A stretch of 46,762 nt of DNA from an uncultured bacterium. GTDB taxonomy: Bacteria > Elusimicrobiota > Elusimicrobia > Elusimicrobiales > Elusimicrobiaceae. The notes under the pieces were generated by a model, which saw only the letters and a program-made list of their open reading frames with translations, was not told the origin of the DNA and made no database searches. This document shows positions 15,312-23,606 of this stretch, piece after piece; within the stretch, counting starts at the first letter, position 1, and each line of letters begins with the position of its first letter. The DNA lies in contig CASFOP010000011.1 in NCBI GenBank assembly GCA_949296525.1, positions 1 to 46,762 on the forward strand. Direction: 5' to 3'. Position numbers and translations under genes: made by a program.

Positions 15312-16430
15312 TTAATCAAACAGTTTTTCAAAGAAACTTTTTTTGCCGCCCGTTTCTTTGGCCAGTTCTTCCAGCAGTTCCTTTTGGCGCGCGGTGGGGC
15401 GTTTGGGCACTTCAATTTTGACATTGACCAATAAATCACCAAAGCCCTTTTTGCCCAGCCGGGGCATGCCGCAGCCCTGCATTTTAAGCACTTCGCCAAA
15501 CTGCGTGCCTTTGGGAATATTGACTTCCACTTCCTTGCCTTCAATGGTAGGTACTTTGATACTGCCGCCCAGCACCGCCTGCGGATAGGTAATCTGTGCG
15601 TCAATGACTAAATTGTCCCCGTCGCGTTTAAAAATTTTATGGTCTTTGACGTGCACTTCCACATACAAATCCCCATAGCCGCCGCCGTTGGTGCCGATGT
15701 CCCCGCCGTTGTTCACGCGCAGGGTAACGCCGGTGCGCACGCCGGAAGGGATTTTGACGGTAATGTTTTCGCGCACGCGTTCCACGCCGCTGCCGCGGCA
15801 TTTTTTACACGGTCTTTCCACCACGGTGCCTTTGCCGCCGCAGTCGGGGCAGGTTTGACGCATGCTGAAAAATCCCTGGCGATATACCACGCTGCCGCTG
15901 CCGTTGCAGGAGCGGCAGGTTTTGACGGAGCTGCCTTCTTCCGCACCCGTACCGCCACAAACGGAACAGCGGTCCACGCGCGTATAAGACACTTCTTTTT
16001 CCAGCCCGCTGTAAGCCTGTTCCAGGGTCAGGTTTGCATCTACCTTTAAATCTTCGCCGCGCTGGGCGCGGGGTTTGCCCCCGCGGGCCGAACCGCCGAA
16101 ACCCGCACCGAAAATATCGCCGAATACGGAGCCGAAAATATCGCCCACGTCGGCAAAACCGGAGGCGTTAAATCCGTTAAAGCCGCCCGCGCCGGCGTTT
16201 ACGCCGTCATGGCCGTACTGGTCATACATTTGTTTTTTCTGCGGGTCGGAAAGAACGGAAAAGGCTTCGTTTATTTTTTTAAATTGTTCCTCGGCCTGTT
16301 TGTCCCCGGGGTTACGGTCGGGGTGATACTTCATGGCCTGGCGGCGAAAGGCGGATTTGATTTCCGTTTCGCTTGCCGTGCGGGCAATGCCCAAAATCTC
16401 ATAATAATCTTCTTTCATAGCGGTAGGCAT
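15312..16430 (-). CDS. dnaJ: Chaperone protein DnaJ (type I Hsp40)
   Basis: Co-chaperone stimulating DnaK ATPase. The order is complete: J domain (about 6-70) with HPD at 36-38, a Gly/Phe-rich linker (FNGFNASGFADVGDIFG region), four zinc-finger repeats (CSVCGGTG, CRSCNGSG, CPDCGGKG, CKKCRGSG), and the C-terminal substrate-binding domain ending near KKSFFEKLFD. Its 372 residues match E. coli (376). ATG at 16430 is taken; ATG at 16418 (MKEDYYEIL) is equally close to the family start, and neither has a clear ribosome-binding site. dnaK and grpE are not adjacent. Confidence 0.97.
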   Translation of the reverse strand: MPTAMKEDYYEILGIARTASETEIKSAFRRQAMKYHPDRNPGDKQAEEQFKKINEAFSVLSDPQKKQMYDQYGHDGVNAGAGGFNGFNASGFADVGDIFGSVFGDIFGAGFGGSARGGKPRAQRGEDLKVDANLTLEQAYSGLEKEVSYTRVDRCSVCGGTGAEEGSSVKTCRSCNGSGSVVYRQGFFSMRQTCPDCGGKGTVVERPCKKCRGSGVERVRENITVKIPSGVRTGVTLRVNNGGDIGTNGGGYGDLYVEVHVKDHKIFKRDGDNLVIDAQITYPQAVLGGSIKVPTIEGKEVEVNIPKGTQFGEVLKMQGCGMPRLGKKGFGDLLVNVKIEVPKRPTARQKELLEELAKETGGKKSFFEKLFD

Positions 16431-16561
16431 AAATTTTTTGTTCTAAATAATCTTTATATATATTTTATTAAATTTAGCAGCCCTTCGCGCACAGTGCCAC
16501 AAATACCTGGCAAGGGCCGCCCTGTCCCATCCACACCAAAAGCGCGCGGGCATATTCAAAC

Positions 16562-16591
16562 AAAAACGCCGCATCTATGGCAGATGCGGCG
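16562..16591 (-). terminator. Terminator after the 153-aa secreted protein gene
   Basis: Reading minus: CGCCGCATCT, 5-nt loop, AGATGCGGCG, followed by five T. The 10-bp perfect stem lies about 80 nt downstream of the stop codon of the gene at 16673-17134. Confidence 0.8.
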
Positions 16592-16672
16592 CATTTTTCT
16601 CATTCAGGAGGCGCGGGTCCCCATGCGTGTTAGCGCAAACCGCGCCGATTTACCCCATGACTGCAAATCCCA

Positions 16673-17134
16673 TTACTTGGCAAACACCACCAGGTCGTTT
16701 ACCTTGCCCAACAGCCTGACCAGTAAAAAACTGCTGCCATCCGTTTCAATAAGGCGGCTTTCTTTTATGGTCAAATGCTGGTCTTCCTTTTTATCGGCAT
16801 AAAAACATTCGGCGGAAGCATACACTTTGCCGTCGGCCACAACAGCCCCGCAGGTGGTGGTTACCTTTTCACAGGTGCGGGGATCCAACACGCGCACCCG
16901 TTTGCCGTTCCCACGGGAACGGGACGTATATATATCACAGCGTTCCCAGGTAGTGCGCACGGTGGAAACGTTTAACTCCTGTGCCTGTTTGGCCTGGTCA
17001 GCGGCGGAACGGAGGCCTTTGTCCAATGCGGCGGCCTGTTCGCCGCGGCCGACTGCTGCGGAAGCAAAAGCCAGCTGGCCTGCTATCAAAACAGCAGCTA
17101 CGGAAAGAATTCTTGCGGTTTTATGCATATTCAT
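16673..17134 (-). CDS. Secreted protein of unknown function, weakly trypsin-like
   Basis: 153 residues with a signal peptide (MNMHKTARILSVAAVLIAGQ, cut near AFASA). A Gln/Ala-rich helical segment (about 30-55) precedes a compact domain with Cys in ERCDIY, RTCEK, TTCGAVV and SAECF. The run TTCGAVVADGKVYASAECF, then a late DLVVFAK, recalls the start of S1 proteases (CGG...TAAHC...DLAL) but with Glu where the catalytic His would be and no serine region. If related, it is a truncated non-catalytic form; this is inference. AAGGAG precedes the ATG. A promoter and an 11-bp inverted repeat lie upstream. Confidence 0.65.
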   Translation of the reverse strand: MNMHKTARILSVAAVLIAGQLAFASAAVGRGEQAAALDKGLRSAADQAKQAQELNVSTVRTTWERCDIYTSRSRGNGKRVRVLDPRTCEKVTTTCGAVVADGKVYASAECFYADKKEDQHLTIKESRLIETDGSSFLLVRLLGKVNDLVVFAK

Positions 17135-17153
17135 ATTTTCTCCTTGTGTAAAT

Positions 17154-17209
17154 ATTATAACAAAAGTTAGGCAAAACTAACAAAATTTTTTAGTCCTACC
17201 TAACTTTTG
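17154..17209 (-). promoter_or_regulatory. Promoter embedded in an 11-bp inverted repeat
   Basis: Reading minus: -35 TTGTTA (complement of 17178-17183), 18-nt spacer, extended -10 TGTTATAAT (complement of 17154-17162). The perfect inverted repeat CAAAAGTTAGG (17161-17171) and CCTAACTTTTG (17199-17209) has one arm inside the promoter spacer and the other upstream of the -35. This is a plausible operator pair for an unidentified regulator. Confidence 0.6.
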
Positions 17210-17333
17210 GGTCCTTTGGATCCAGTACGGACGTTTTTTGTAGGAAAGCAGAGGCCGCCAGGGAACAGGTTTCCCGGCGGGGCGGACATCGGTTTGGGTA
17301 GACGGAGACGGAAGAAACGCCACGCGGGATGTT

Positions 17334-17858
17334 TTAATACAGCAGCCAGCCGGCCGTGCCCGCCGCCACAATCAGGTGGATGGGATTACATTTAAAGCGG
17401 TATACTGCCCAAAAAGAAACGGCAAAAATCAGCATGCTGGCAACATCCGAAAAATTTTCCCCGTTTACCAGCACCAATGCGGCGGAAGCAATCAGTCCCA
17501 CAATGGCCAGACGCAAGCCTTTAAATACGGCTTTAACGGCAGGGCTGTCCTGATGGTGCAAAAAATAACGCGTCAGCAAAATCATTACGATAAACGACGG
17601 CAGACAGACGGCCAGCGTGGCGGCCGCCGCTCCCCAAACGTCATGGGCCGCGGCATAGCCCGTATAGGTGGCCATATTAATACCTATGGGCCCCGGGGTC
17701 ATTTGGCTGACGGCCACGATATCGGTAAATTCGGCCGTACCCAGCCAGCCGTGTTTAAACACCACTTCGTTTTGGATAAACGAAATCATCGGATAACCAC
17801 CGCCGAAATTGAACAGGCCGATTTTAAAAAATGTTTTAAACAGCTGCCAGTAAATCAT
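17334..17858 (-). CDS. CHR-family chromate transporter, second half-size subunit
   Basis: 174 residues, one homologous half of the chromate ion transporter family. The N-terminal motif FKIGLFNFGGGYPMISFIQ and QMTPGPIGINMATYTGY, plus about five membrane helices, are typical. The start at 17858 (MIYWQLFKTF) is preferred because it overlaps the upstream half-gene stop by ATGA; the frame is open further 5' only within that gene. Pairs of short CHR proteins are thought to work as heterodimers. The true substrate may be sulfate- or chromate-like oxyanions and is not shown here. Confidence 0.9.
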   Translation of the reverse strand: MIYWQLFKTFFKIGLFNFGGGYPMISFIQNEVVFKHGWLGTAEFTDIVAVSQMTPGPIGINMATYTGYAAAHDVWGAAAATLAVCLPSFIVMILLTRYFLHHQDSPAVKAVFKGLRLAIVGLIASAALVLVNGENFSDVASMLIFAVSFWAVYRFKCNPIHLIVAAGTAGWLLY

Positions 17859-18391
17859 TTGGCTTTCTCCCGGCAGAACAGCCAGCCGCCCAATCCGGCC
17901 AGCAGTACAATATACACGGGGGACAGCCCGCCCAGCCACACCGCCAGCGCGCACAGCACGGGCACCCAGGCGGTTTTCCAAGTAACGCCGGCGGCACGCG
18001 CCAGCGTAAACACCGGCACGGCAATCAGCGCCACCACGGCGGGACGTATCCCCATAAAAATACTTTCCACCACAGGAATATGGCGAAAATCCCGCAAAAA
18101 TGCCGCAATCAGCAGAATAATCAGAAAAGAAGGCAACACCGCGCCCAACGTGGCGGTCACGGCCCCCAACATAAAACGCAGTTTATAGCCCACAAAAACC
18201 GCCATATTGACAGCTAAAACTCCCGGGGCAGACTGCGCCAGGGCGGTCAAATCCAAAAACTCTTTTTTGTCTATCCAGCGCCGTTTATCCACAATTTCGG
18301 CCTCTATCAAAGGCAGCATGGCGTATCCGCCGCCCAGCGTAAACAGGCCGATTTTAAAGAAAATAAAAAACAGGGAAAAATAAAACTTCAT
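17855..18391 (-). CDS. CHR-family chromate transporter, first half-size subunit
   Basis: 178 residues with the CHR N-terminal motif FKIGLFTLGGGYAMLPLIEAE and AQSAPGVLAVNMAVFVGY, then repeated hydrophobic helices. The start is set at ATG 18391 (MKFYFSLFFIFFKIG), which fits the family; an upstream TTG at 18421 is in frame but lies across the promoter. The extended -10 TGCTACAAT ends only 7 nt before the ATG, so the message may be leaderless. Translationally coupled to the second subunit by a 4-nt overlap. Confidence 0.88.
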   Translation of the reverse strand: MKFYFSLFFIFFKIGLFTLGGGYAMLPLIEAEIVDKRRWIDKKEFLDLTALAQSAPGVLAVNMAVFVGYKLRFMLGAVTATLGAVLPSFLIILLIAAFLRDFRHIPVVESIFMGIRPAVVALIAVPVFTLARAAGVTWKTAWVPVLCALAVWLGGLSPVYIVLLAGLGGWLFCREKAK

Positions 18392-18397
18392 GGCTAT

Positions 18398-18406
18398 ATT
18401 GTAGCA
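18398..18406 (-). promoter_or_regulatory. Extended -10 promoter of the chromate transporter pair
   Basis: TGCTACAAT on the minus strand. The normal 7-nt spacing puts the first transcribed base at about 18391, the A of the ATG. No ribosome-binding site is visible. Confidence 0.5.
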
Positions 18407-18429
18407 ATTTGCCTTTGCCAACGGCCTGA

Positions 18430-18464
18430 AACAACAAACCGCCCCGCTTAAACAGCGGGGCGGT
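18430..18464 (-). terminator. Terminator of the mreC-to-amidase operon
   Basis: Reading minus: ACCGCCCCGCT, 5-nt loop, AGCGGGGCGGT, then TTGTTGT. The 11-bp perfect GC stem lies 18 nt after the amidase stop and before the chromate transporter promoter. Confidence 0.85.
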
Positions 18465-18482
18465 ATTTATCTGATAAATTTT

Positions 18483-20069
18483 TTATTTTATCTTCCCTTC
18501 GGCTTTTAGATAAGACACAATACCTTTGCCTATGCCGTCACCCATGCGTTTTTGGGCGGCTTTGTTGTTAAGCCGCGCGCGGTCTTTGGCGCTGCTGATA
18601 TAACCCATTTCTACCAGCACGGCGGGAGCTTTCACGCCGCGCAACACATAGAAATTGGCCTGACGTATGGCATTGTTTTGGCGTACGGCGATGCCAATGC
18701 CGGGTTCTTTATATACATAATTGCGTATATGGCCCGCTAGTTTGGAACTTTCATTCATAAACTCATTTTTGGCCATAGACTCCAGCAACATATCCACAAA
18801 GCTGTAATGCGCCTCTTCATACTGCAAGGCTTCGTTTTCAAAGGCGGCCACTTCGGCGGCTTCTTTGTCGGTGGCTTTATCGGAACGGAAATACACTTCA
18901 AATCCGTTGGCAGCGGCGCGGCGGGCGGCGTTGGTATGCACGGACACAAACAAATCAGCCTGGAAATCATTGGCCATTTTACTGCGGCCGGCCAGCGTGA
19001 CAAATGTATCGTTGGTACGTGTCATTTTTACATCAAAACCCTGTTTTTTGAGGTAATTGTACAAGTGTTTGGAAACCGTCAAATTCAGTGTTTTTTCCTG
19101 TGAACTGCCACGGCGAGTGGCACCGGGGTCTTTGCCGCCGTGGCCGGGGTCAATCATAATGCGGATTTTGCGTTTTTCTTTGATGACCGGCGCCCCACTG
19201 GTCATGACCGGCTGGGGCTCGGGCTTGATAACAGGCAGGGGGCGGAGCTCTTCCTCCGGGGTAATGGAAGGGGTTAAATCCAGTTCTTCCGCTTCGTCGG
19301 CATCCGGGGCGGCGGGGATAGAGTCACCCGCTGCCGCAGCGGGCAAAGTTTTTTCTGCCACGGTAAATACGAGCTCCCCGTTTTCTTTTTCCAAACGCCA
19401 TTTTTTGCCGGATTTCCCCAAAATTACTTTAAGCAATACGTCCTTATTGCGCTGGCTTAACGTGAAAGAACGGATAAAATCATCCTTCAGGCGCACGCTC
19501 ATCTCCCGTTTTAACACCGCACCGGGGAATTGGGCCTCCACGGTATGTTTATTGACCTGCTTGGAAGTAAACGAAACAGGCCCCTTTTGAAAAAAGATCA
19601 GCCTGTCATAAGAAGCCTTTTGTTCTTTGTCCGTAAACGCCAGCGTGAAGTTTTTCTCTACCACCAGCGCACCGTTTTCAAACGTAATCTGCCGGTCCAA
19701 TGCTTTTTCCACCTGCGGCAGCATAAAGAACTGCACCGGCACAAAAATCTTGCTGCCGGAAGCAATAATTTCCGCCGGCAGCTTGATGGTTTGGGCATTG
19801 ATAACAGCTTCGGCCAACGGGGCACTTAAAATAGCATACATGCCCGGGAAAGCCACTTTAATTTGCTTGGCTGCGGCATACAGCTCCACGCTGCCGCCCA
19901 GTTTTTTGGTCGTGGCGCGCGCGTCCACCAATGTAACGCCGCCGGCCTGCAGGGACGAAACGGAGCCCTTGTCCCTTCCCAAAATATATATGTCCGTCTT
20001 TCCCTGTGCATGTAACAGCGAAGCAGGCAAGAGCAAAGCGGCCAGCAAAACAAACAAAGCTTTCTTCAT
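18483..20069 (-). CDS. N-acetylmuramoyl-L-alanine amidase (Amidase_3)
   Basis: Zinc enzyme cleaving the stem peptide from muramic acid in peptidoglycan. A signal peptide (MKKALFVLLAALLLPASLLH) is followed by an N-terminal region of about 220 residues resembling AMIN or copper-amine-oxidase-like wall-binding domains, then an acidic Pro-rich linker (about 245-295) and a C-terminal Amidase_3 domain. The zinc ligands are His310 in DPGHGGKD, Glu325 in SSQEKTLN, and His in VSVHTNA; the catalytic Glu is in VEMGYIS. A regulatory-helix-like insertion (EAAEVAAFENEALQYEE) lies mid-domain. ATG 20069 is chosen over an upstream GTG at 20087 because it starts the signal peptide. Last gene of the envelope operon. 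Confidence 0.93.
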   Translation of the reverse strand: MKKALFVLLAALLLPASLLHAQGKTDIYILGRDKGSVSSLQAGGVTLVDARATTKKLGGSVELYAAAKQIKVAFPGMYAILSAPLAEAVINAQTIKLPAEIIASGSKIFVPVQFFMLPQVEKALDRQITFENGALVVEKNFTLAFTDKEQKASYDRLIFFQKGPVSFTSKQVNKHTVEAQFPGAVLKREMSVRLKDDFIRSFTLSQRNKDVLLKVILGKSGKKWRLEKENGELVFTVAEKTLPAAAAGDSIPAAPDADEAEELDLTPSITPEEELRPLPVIKPEPQPVMTSGAPVIKEKRKIRIMIDPGHGGKDPGATRRGSSQEKTLNLTVSKHLYNYLKKQGFDVKMTRTNDTFVTLAGRSKMANDFQADLFVSVHTNAARRAAANGFEVYFRSDKATDKEAAEVAAFENEALQYEEAHYSFVDMLLESMAKNEFMNESSKLAGHIRNYVYKEPGIGIAVRQNNAIRQANFYVLRGVKAPAVLVEMGYISSAKDRARLNNKAAQKRMGDGIGKGIVSYLKAEGKIK

Positions 20070-20098
20070 AGGTAAAACCACGCACACTCGGCGGGAAA

Positions 20099-21553
20099 TT
20101 ACTCCAAGACGATTTTATAGTCTTCCCACGCCAGCTGCGGGTCGGACTGGATTTTCAGCGTCCGGTGGATATTCTCTTCAATATCCGCCTGTTTCTGTTT
20201 AACGGCTTCGGCCAACAGCGGATGGAGCACCACACGTAAATTACCGCCCGGACGGCCGCTGGTCAGGTCATAAATTTCGCGCTGTATTTTAATGCGCATA
20301 CTCTCGGCCGACAAAACGCGGCCCGAACCGTGGCACTGCGGGCACTCCTCACTGATAAAACTGCCTGTGCTTTCACGTTTGCGCTCGCGCGTCATTTCCA
20401 CCAGCCCCAGACGCGTAATAGGCAGAATGCGTATTTTGGCGCGGTCGCCGCGCACTGCGTTGGCCAGCGCCTCCACCACGCGGTGGCGGCTGGAGGCCTT
20501 GCGCATATCAATAAAATCAATCACGATAATCCCGCCGATATTGCGCAGGCGCAGCTGGTGCGCAATTTCCTGCGCGGCCTCAATATTGGTCTGCGTGACG
20601 GTTTCTTCCTGGGATTTATTGCCGGTAAACTTGCCGGTGTTTACGTCAATGGCGCACAGGCTTTCGGCTTCCTGGATAATGATACTCCCTCCGTTGGGAA
20701 GCGGCAGCTTGATTTTGCGCAGGTTGTCTATTTCCGGCTCAATGCCGTAGGCCTCAAAAATCGGGGTTTTGCCTTTGTAAAGTTTCACGCGGTCGGCCAG
20801 CTCCGGCGAGTTTTTCTTCACAAAATCCAGCACGCGCTCATAATCGTTTTTGTTGTCCAGCAAATACACTTCGGCATTCTCCGAAAGCACGTCGCGCGCC
20901 ACCTGCAGCACCGCGTCCATATCTTCATGCAGCAGGGCCGGGGAAGGCAGGGTGTCAAATTTCTTCAAAATGGTCTGCCACTGGCGGTAGAGGTATTTTA
21001 CTTCGCGCTCCAGCTCGTCTTTGGTGGCTTCTTCGGCTTCCGTGCGCACAATGCAGCCCATACCGTTTAAATGTTTCTCGGCCAGCTCCTGCATGATTTC
21101 ATTAAGTTTATGGCGCGCTTCGCTGTCTTCAATATTTTTGGACACGCCCACAAAGCTCTGGTGCGGCGTCAGCACCAGATAGCGGCCCGGCAGGGTAACG
21201 TCCATGGTTACTTTCATACCTTTGGTACCGATGGCATCTTTGACCACCTGCACCATAATCTGCTGACCTTTTTTGAGCACTTTATCAATGTTTTTACGGT
21301 CCGCGCCCAAAATGTCGGAAATATACAAATAGGCGTTTTTCTCATAGCCGATATTGGCAAACGCACTGGAAATGCCGGGCAGGACGTTCTCCACCGTGGC
21401 CTTGTAAATATTGCCCACGATGTTAAGCGACCCGCGCCGCTCCCACATCAGTTCATTGATGCGTCCGTTTTCCAAAATGGCGATGCGCGTTTCTTCAAAG
21501 GAGGTGTTGACGATAACCTCCACCTTCGGCGCTTCTTCGGTATTTTTACTCAT
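20099..21553 (-). CDS. rng: Ribonuclease G (RNase E/G family)
   Basis: Endoribonuclease that processes rRNA and mRNA at AU-rich single-stranded sites. At 484 residues it is RNase G-sized, with no C-terminal degradosome scaffold. An S1 domain lies at about 40-120. The catalytic magnesium Asp residues are Asp303 in AIDVNTGKFTGN and Asp346 in VIDFIDM. The zinc-link CxxC is at 404-407 (ECPQCHGSG). AGAGGA precedes the ATG. It follows a DUF2344 gene, a frequent neighbour, and sits in an elongasome operon; rng is also linked to mreBCD in enterobacteria. Confidence 0.96.
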   Translation of the reverse strand: MSKNTEEAPKVEVIVNTSFEETRIAILENGRINELMWERRGSLNIVGNIYKATVENVLPGISSAFANIGYEKNAYLYISDILGADRKNIDKVLKKGQQIMVQVVKDAIGTKGMKVTMDVTLPGRYLVLTPHQSFVGVSKNIEDSEARHKLNEIMQELAEKHLNGMGCIVRTEAEEATKDELEREVKYLYRQWQTILKKFDTLPSPALLHEDMDAVLQVARDVLSENAEVYLLDNKNDYERVLDFVKKNSPELADRVKLYKGKTPIFEAYGIEPEIDNLRKIKLPLPNGGSIIIQEAESLCAIDVNTGKFTGNKSQEETVTQTNIEAAQEIAHQLRLRNIGGIIVIDFIDMRKASSRHRVVEALANAVRGDRAKIRILPITRLGLVEMTRERKRESTGSFISEECPQCHGSGRVLSAESMRIKIQREIYDLTSGRPGGNLRVVLHPLLAEAVKQKQADIEENIHRTLKIQSDPQLAWEDYKIVLE

Positions 21554-21568
21554 AACAAATCCTCTTGG

Positions 21569-22258
21569 CTATATGGCGTGCGGCTCTCCGGCCGCGTCGC
21601 GCCAGTACAGCGCTTCTCTGATAAATTTTAAACGTTCCAGCGTAAACTCCGCTTCCGCGGGCACCTGTACACCCAGCCACGCCGCGATGACATGTTCAGG
21701 CTTGGCGGTTTTGTCGCCGCAGCGCTGCAGAAGCAGTTCCACCCGCTCCGGCCGCGGCTGCACCGCAGACAGCACAAACGGTTTTACATCCCGCTGTACC
21801 GTCATGCCGTTGGGCGCGGCTTCGGTTACGAAAATATGTTTCCCTTCAAAAAACTCTTCCGCCGGCAGGTCGGGACGGTAAAAAGCAAAATTCCCTTCCA
21901 CACCGTATCGGTACACTTCGGCCAGGTTACTTACCGACGGCAGCGCATACGGCACGCGCTGCACGCGCGTAACAGTTACGCCGGTTCGGCAGGCAGCTTT
22001 CAGGGCCTGCAGGGCCGCATCTTCTTTAACGGGAGAAGACAAATAAATATCGGCGTATTCTCCCAAACTGTACTGGCCGTATCCCAGCGCGGGCCCGTAA
22101 GCCAGGCGGGGCCAGTTTTTGTTTACTTTGGCCGGCTCAAAAGGCAGCCCGCTGCGCAAAACCATATCGCGCAGGGCCGCAAAAATGCGTTTATGGTCCC
22201 ATACTCCGGCCACGGTAAACGCTACACGCATTTTATAAATTTTTGGGGTGTTTATCAT
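21569..22258 (-). CDS. DUF2344 (radical-SAM-linked TIGR03936-type) protein
   Basis: 229 residues resembling the DUF2344 family that is normally fused or adjacent to a TIGR03960 radical SAM enzyme. The N-terminal block MRVAFTVAGVWDHKRIFAAL, the following RSGLPFEPAKVNKNWPRLAY, and ADIYLSS match the family pattern. The start at 22258 (MINTPKIYK) is preferred because it leaves a 10-nt gap after rodA with AGGTG upstream; the ORF continues 36 nt into rodA. No radical SAM partner is visible here. The function is unknown; a role in RNA modification has been suggested for the family. Confidence 0.75.
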   Translation of the reverse strand: MINTPKIYKMRVAFTVAGVWDHKRIFAALRDMVLRSGLPFEPAKVNKNWPRLAYGPALGYGQYSLGEYADIYLSSPVKEDAALQALKAACRTGVTVTRVQRVPYALPSVSNLAEVYRYGVEGNFAFYRPDLPAEEFFEGKHIFVTEAAPNGMTVQRDVKPFVLSAVQPRPERVELLLQRCGDKTAKPEHVIAAWLGVQVPAEAEFTLERLKFIREALYWRDAAGEPHAI

Positions 22259-22268
22259 AGCCACACCT

Positions 22269-23606
22269 TCAACCCGAGGTAATGCGCCGCGCATAAACCG
22301 ACTGCACGACCCCCAGCGCCAGCATGCTGGACACCAGGTTGCTGCCTCCGTAAGAGATAAACGGCAGCGGAATGCCCGCCACGGGGAACAGGCCGATCAG
22401 CATGCCGAAGTTAATCAGCATATACGTTAAAAACATGCCGAATATGCCGCTGCACACCAAATAGCCGTATCGGTCACTGGCCGTATAGGCCACCACCGCT
22501 ATGCGCCACAAAATCACCAGGTACAGCCCCAGCACCAGCAGCGTGCCCCACAGGCCGAGCTCCTCCCCCACCACAGCCAAAATAAAATCCGTATGTTTTT
22601 CCGGCACGAAACCCAGGCGCGACTGAGTACCAGAAAACAGCCCTTTGCCCAATATGCCGCCCGAACCCATGGCAATCTGTGCCTGCAACACATTGTAAGA
22701 TGCGCCCTGCGGGTCGGACTCCGGCGCCAAAAATGCTTCTACGCGCTTACGTTGGTAAGGCTTCATCTGGTGATCCACAAATACGCCGGCAAAAAACCCT
22801 GCCAATACCACCAACGTGGCCAGCACAAAATAAAACGAGGGCAAAAACACGCGCAGCTGTTTAAACAGCCACCACGCCGCGTACCCCGCTACCGCCACGA
22901 GCAGCACAAAACCGCCCATATACAGGATATGGTCGGAAAGTTTAAAAAATACGTCCAACAGCTTATAGTCCAGCAGCTCCGGATGCAAATACAGATACGT
23001 CCATGCCACAGTGAAAAATCCCGCCACCGCCGCAAACGCAAACACCAAAGCCAGATAAAATATGTTTACGCCCGCGCAATATAACAGCACCAACAGCGCG
23101 GGGAATGTAATGACAATGGATGAAAAATCCGGCTGCAACATAATCAGCCCGAATATGGGCAAAACCAATACCCCCAGTAAAATCAGCGTACGCATATCGC
23201 GTATGCGATGGCCTTGGCGGTCCAAAAACGCCGCCGCCGCCAAAATGGTCAGCACGCGGCAAATTTCCGCCGGCTGCATGGAAAAGAAAGGGAACACAAA
23301 CCAGGACTTACTGCCGCGCTGGTAAGTGCCGAACAGCAACACCCCGATAAGCAGCGCCAAAATCACGCCGTAAAGCGGCTTCCACTGTTCGTCAAAAATC
23401 TGATAATTGAAACTCCACGCCGCAAAAAACGCCACAAACCCCAAAGGCAGCGCAATTAAATGCGTGCGCACCACGGCATTGGACAGGCTGACCGAATTGA
23501 CCGCCGACATAATGCACAAAGCCCCCAGCGTAACCAATCCGGCCATGGCGCCAAAAAGCAGCCAATCCATCATTCCTTTGTGCAAACGCGATTTATATTT
23601 GGTCAT
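22269..23606 (-). CDS. rodA: Rod-shape SEDS peptidoglycan glycosyltransferase RodA
   Basis: SEDS-family polymerase that works with PBP2 in lateral wall synthesis. 445 residues with about ten to twelve membrane helices and the hallmarks LQPDFSS, AQIAMGSGGILGKGL, EKHTDFILAVVGEELG and the C-terminal FISYGGSN. It is longer than E. coli RodA (370) because of additional membrane segments in the middle (about 195-260). Its ATG overlaps the mrdA stop by 4 nt, so the PBP2/RodA pair is co-translated. Assigned RodA, not FtsW, by context. Confidence 0.95.
   Translation of the reverse strand: MTKYKSRLHKGMMDWLLFGAMAGLVTLGALCIMSAVNSVSLSNAVVRTHLIALPLGFVAFFAAWSFNYQIFDEQWKPLYGVILALLIGVLLFGTYQRGSKSWFVFPFFSMQPAEICRVLTILAAAAFLDRQGHRIRDMRTLILLGVLVLPIFGLIMLQPDFSSIVITFPALLVLLYCAGVNIFYLALVFAFAAVAGFFTVAWTYLYLHPELLDYKLLDVFFKLSDHILYMGGFVLLVAVAGYAAWWLFKQLRVFLPSFYFVLATLVVLAGFFAGVFVDHQMKPYQRKRVEAFLAPESDPQGASYNVLQAQIAMGSGGILGKGLFSGTQSRLGFVPEKHTDFILAVVGEELGLWGTLLVLGLYLVILWRIAVVAYTASDRYGYLVCSGIFGMFLTYMLINFGMLIGLFPVAGIPLPFISYGGSNLVSSMLALGVVQSVYARRITSG

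Noticed and set aside
16443..16557. 36-codon minus-strand frame just upstream of dnaJ
   Set aside because: No ribosome-binding site and no recognisable sequence. It spans the AT-rich dnaJ promoter region, so not enough support to call a gene or leader peptide.
17209..17333. Possible gene or terminator between the chromate pair and the 153-aa protein
   Set aside because: A GC stem (near 17255-17285) has no U-tract, and the short frame here is only the 3' shadow of the chromate gene. Nothing supportable.
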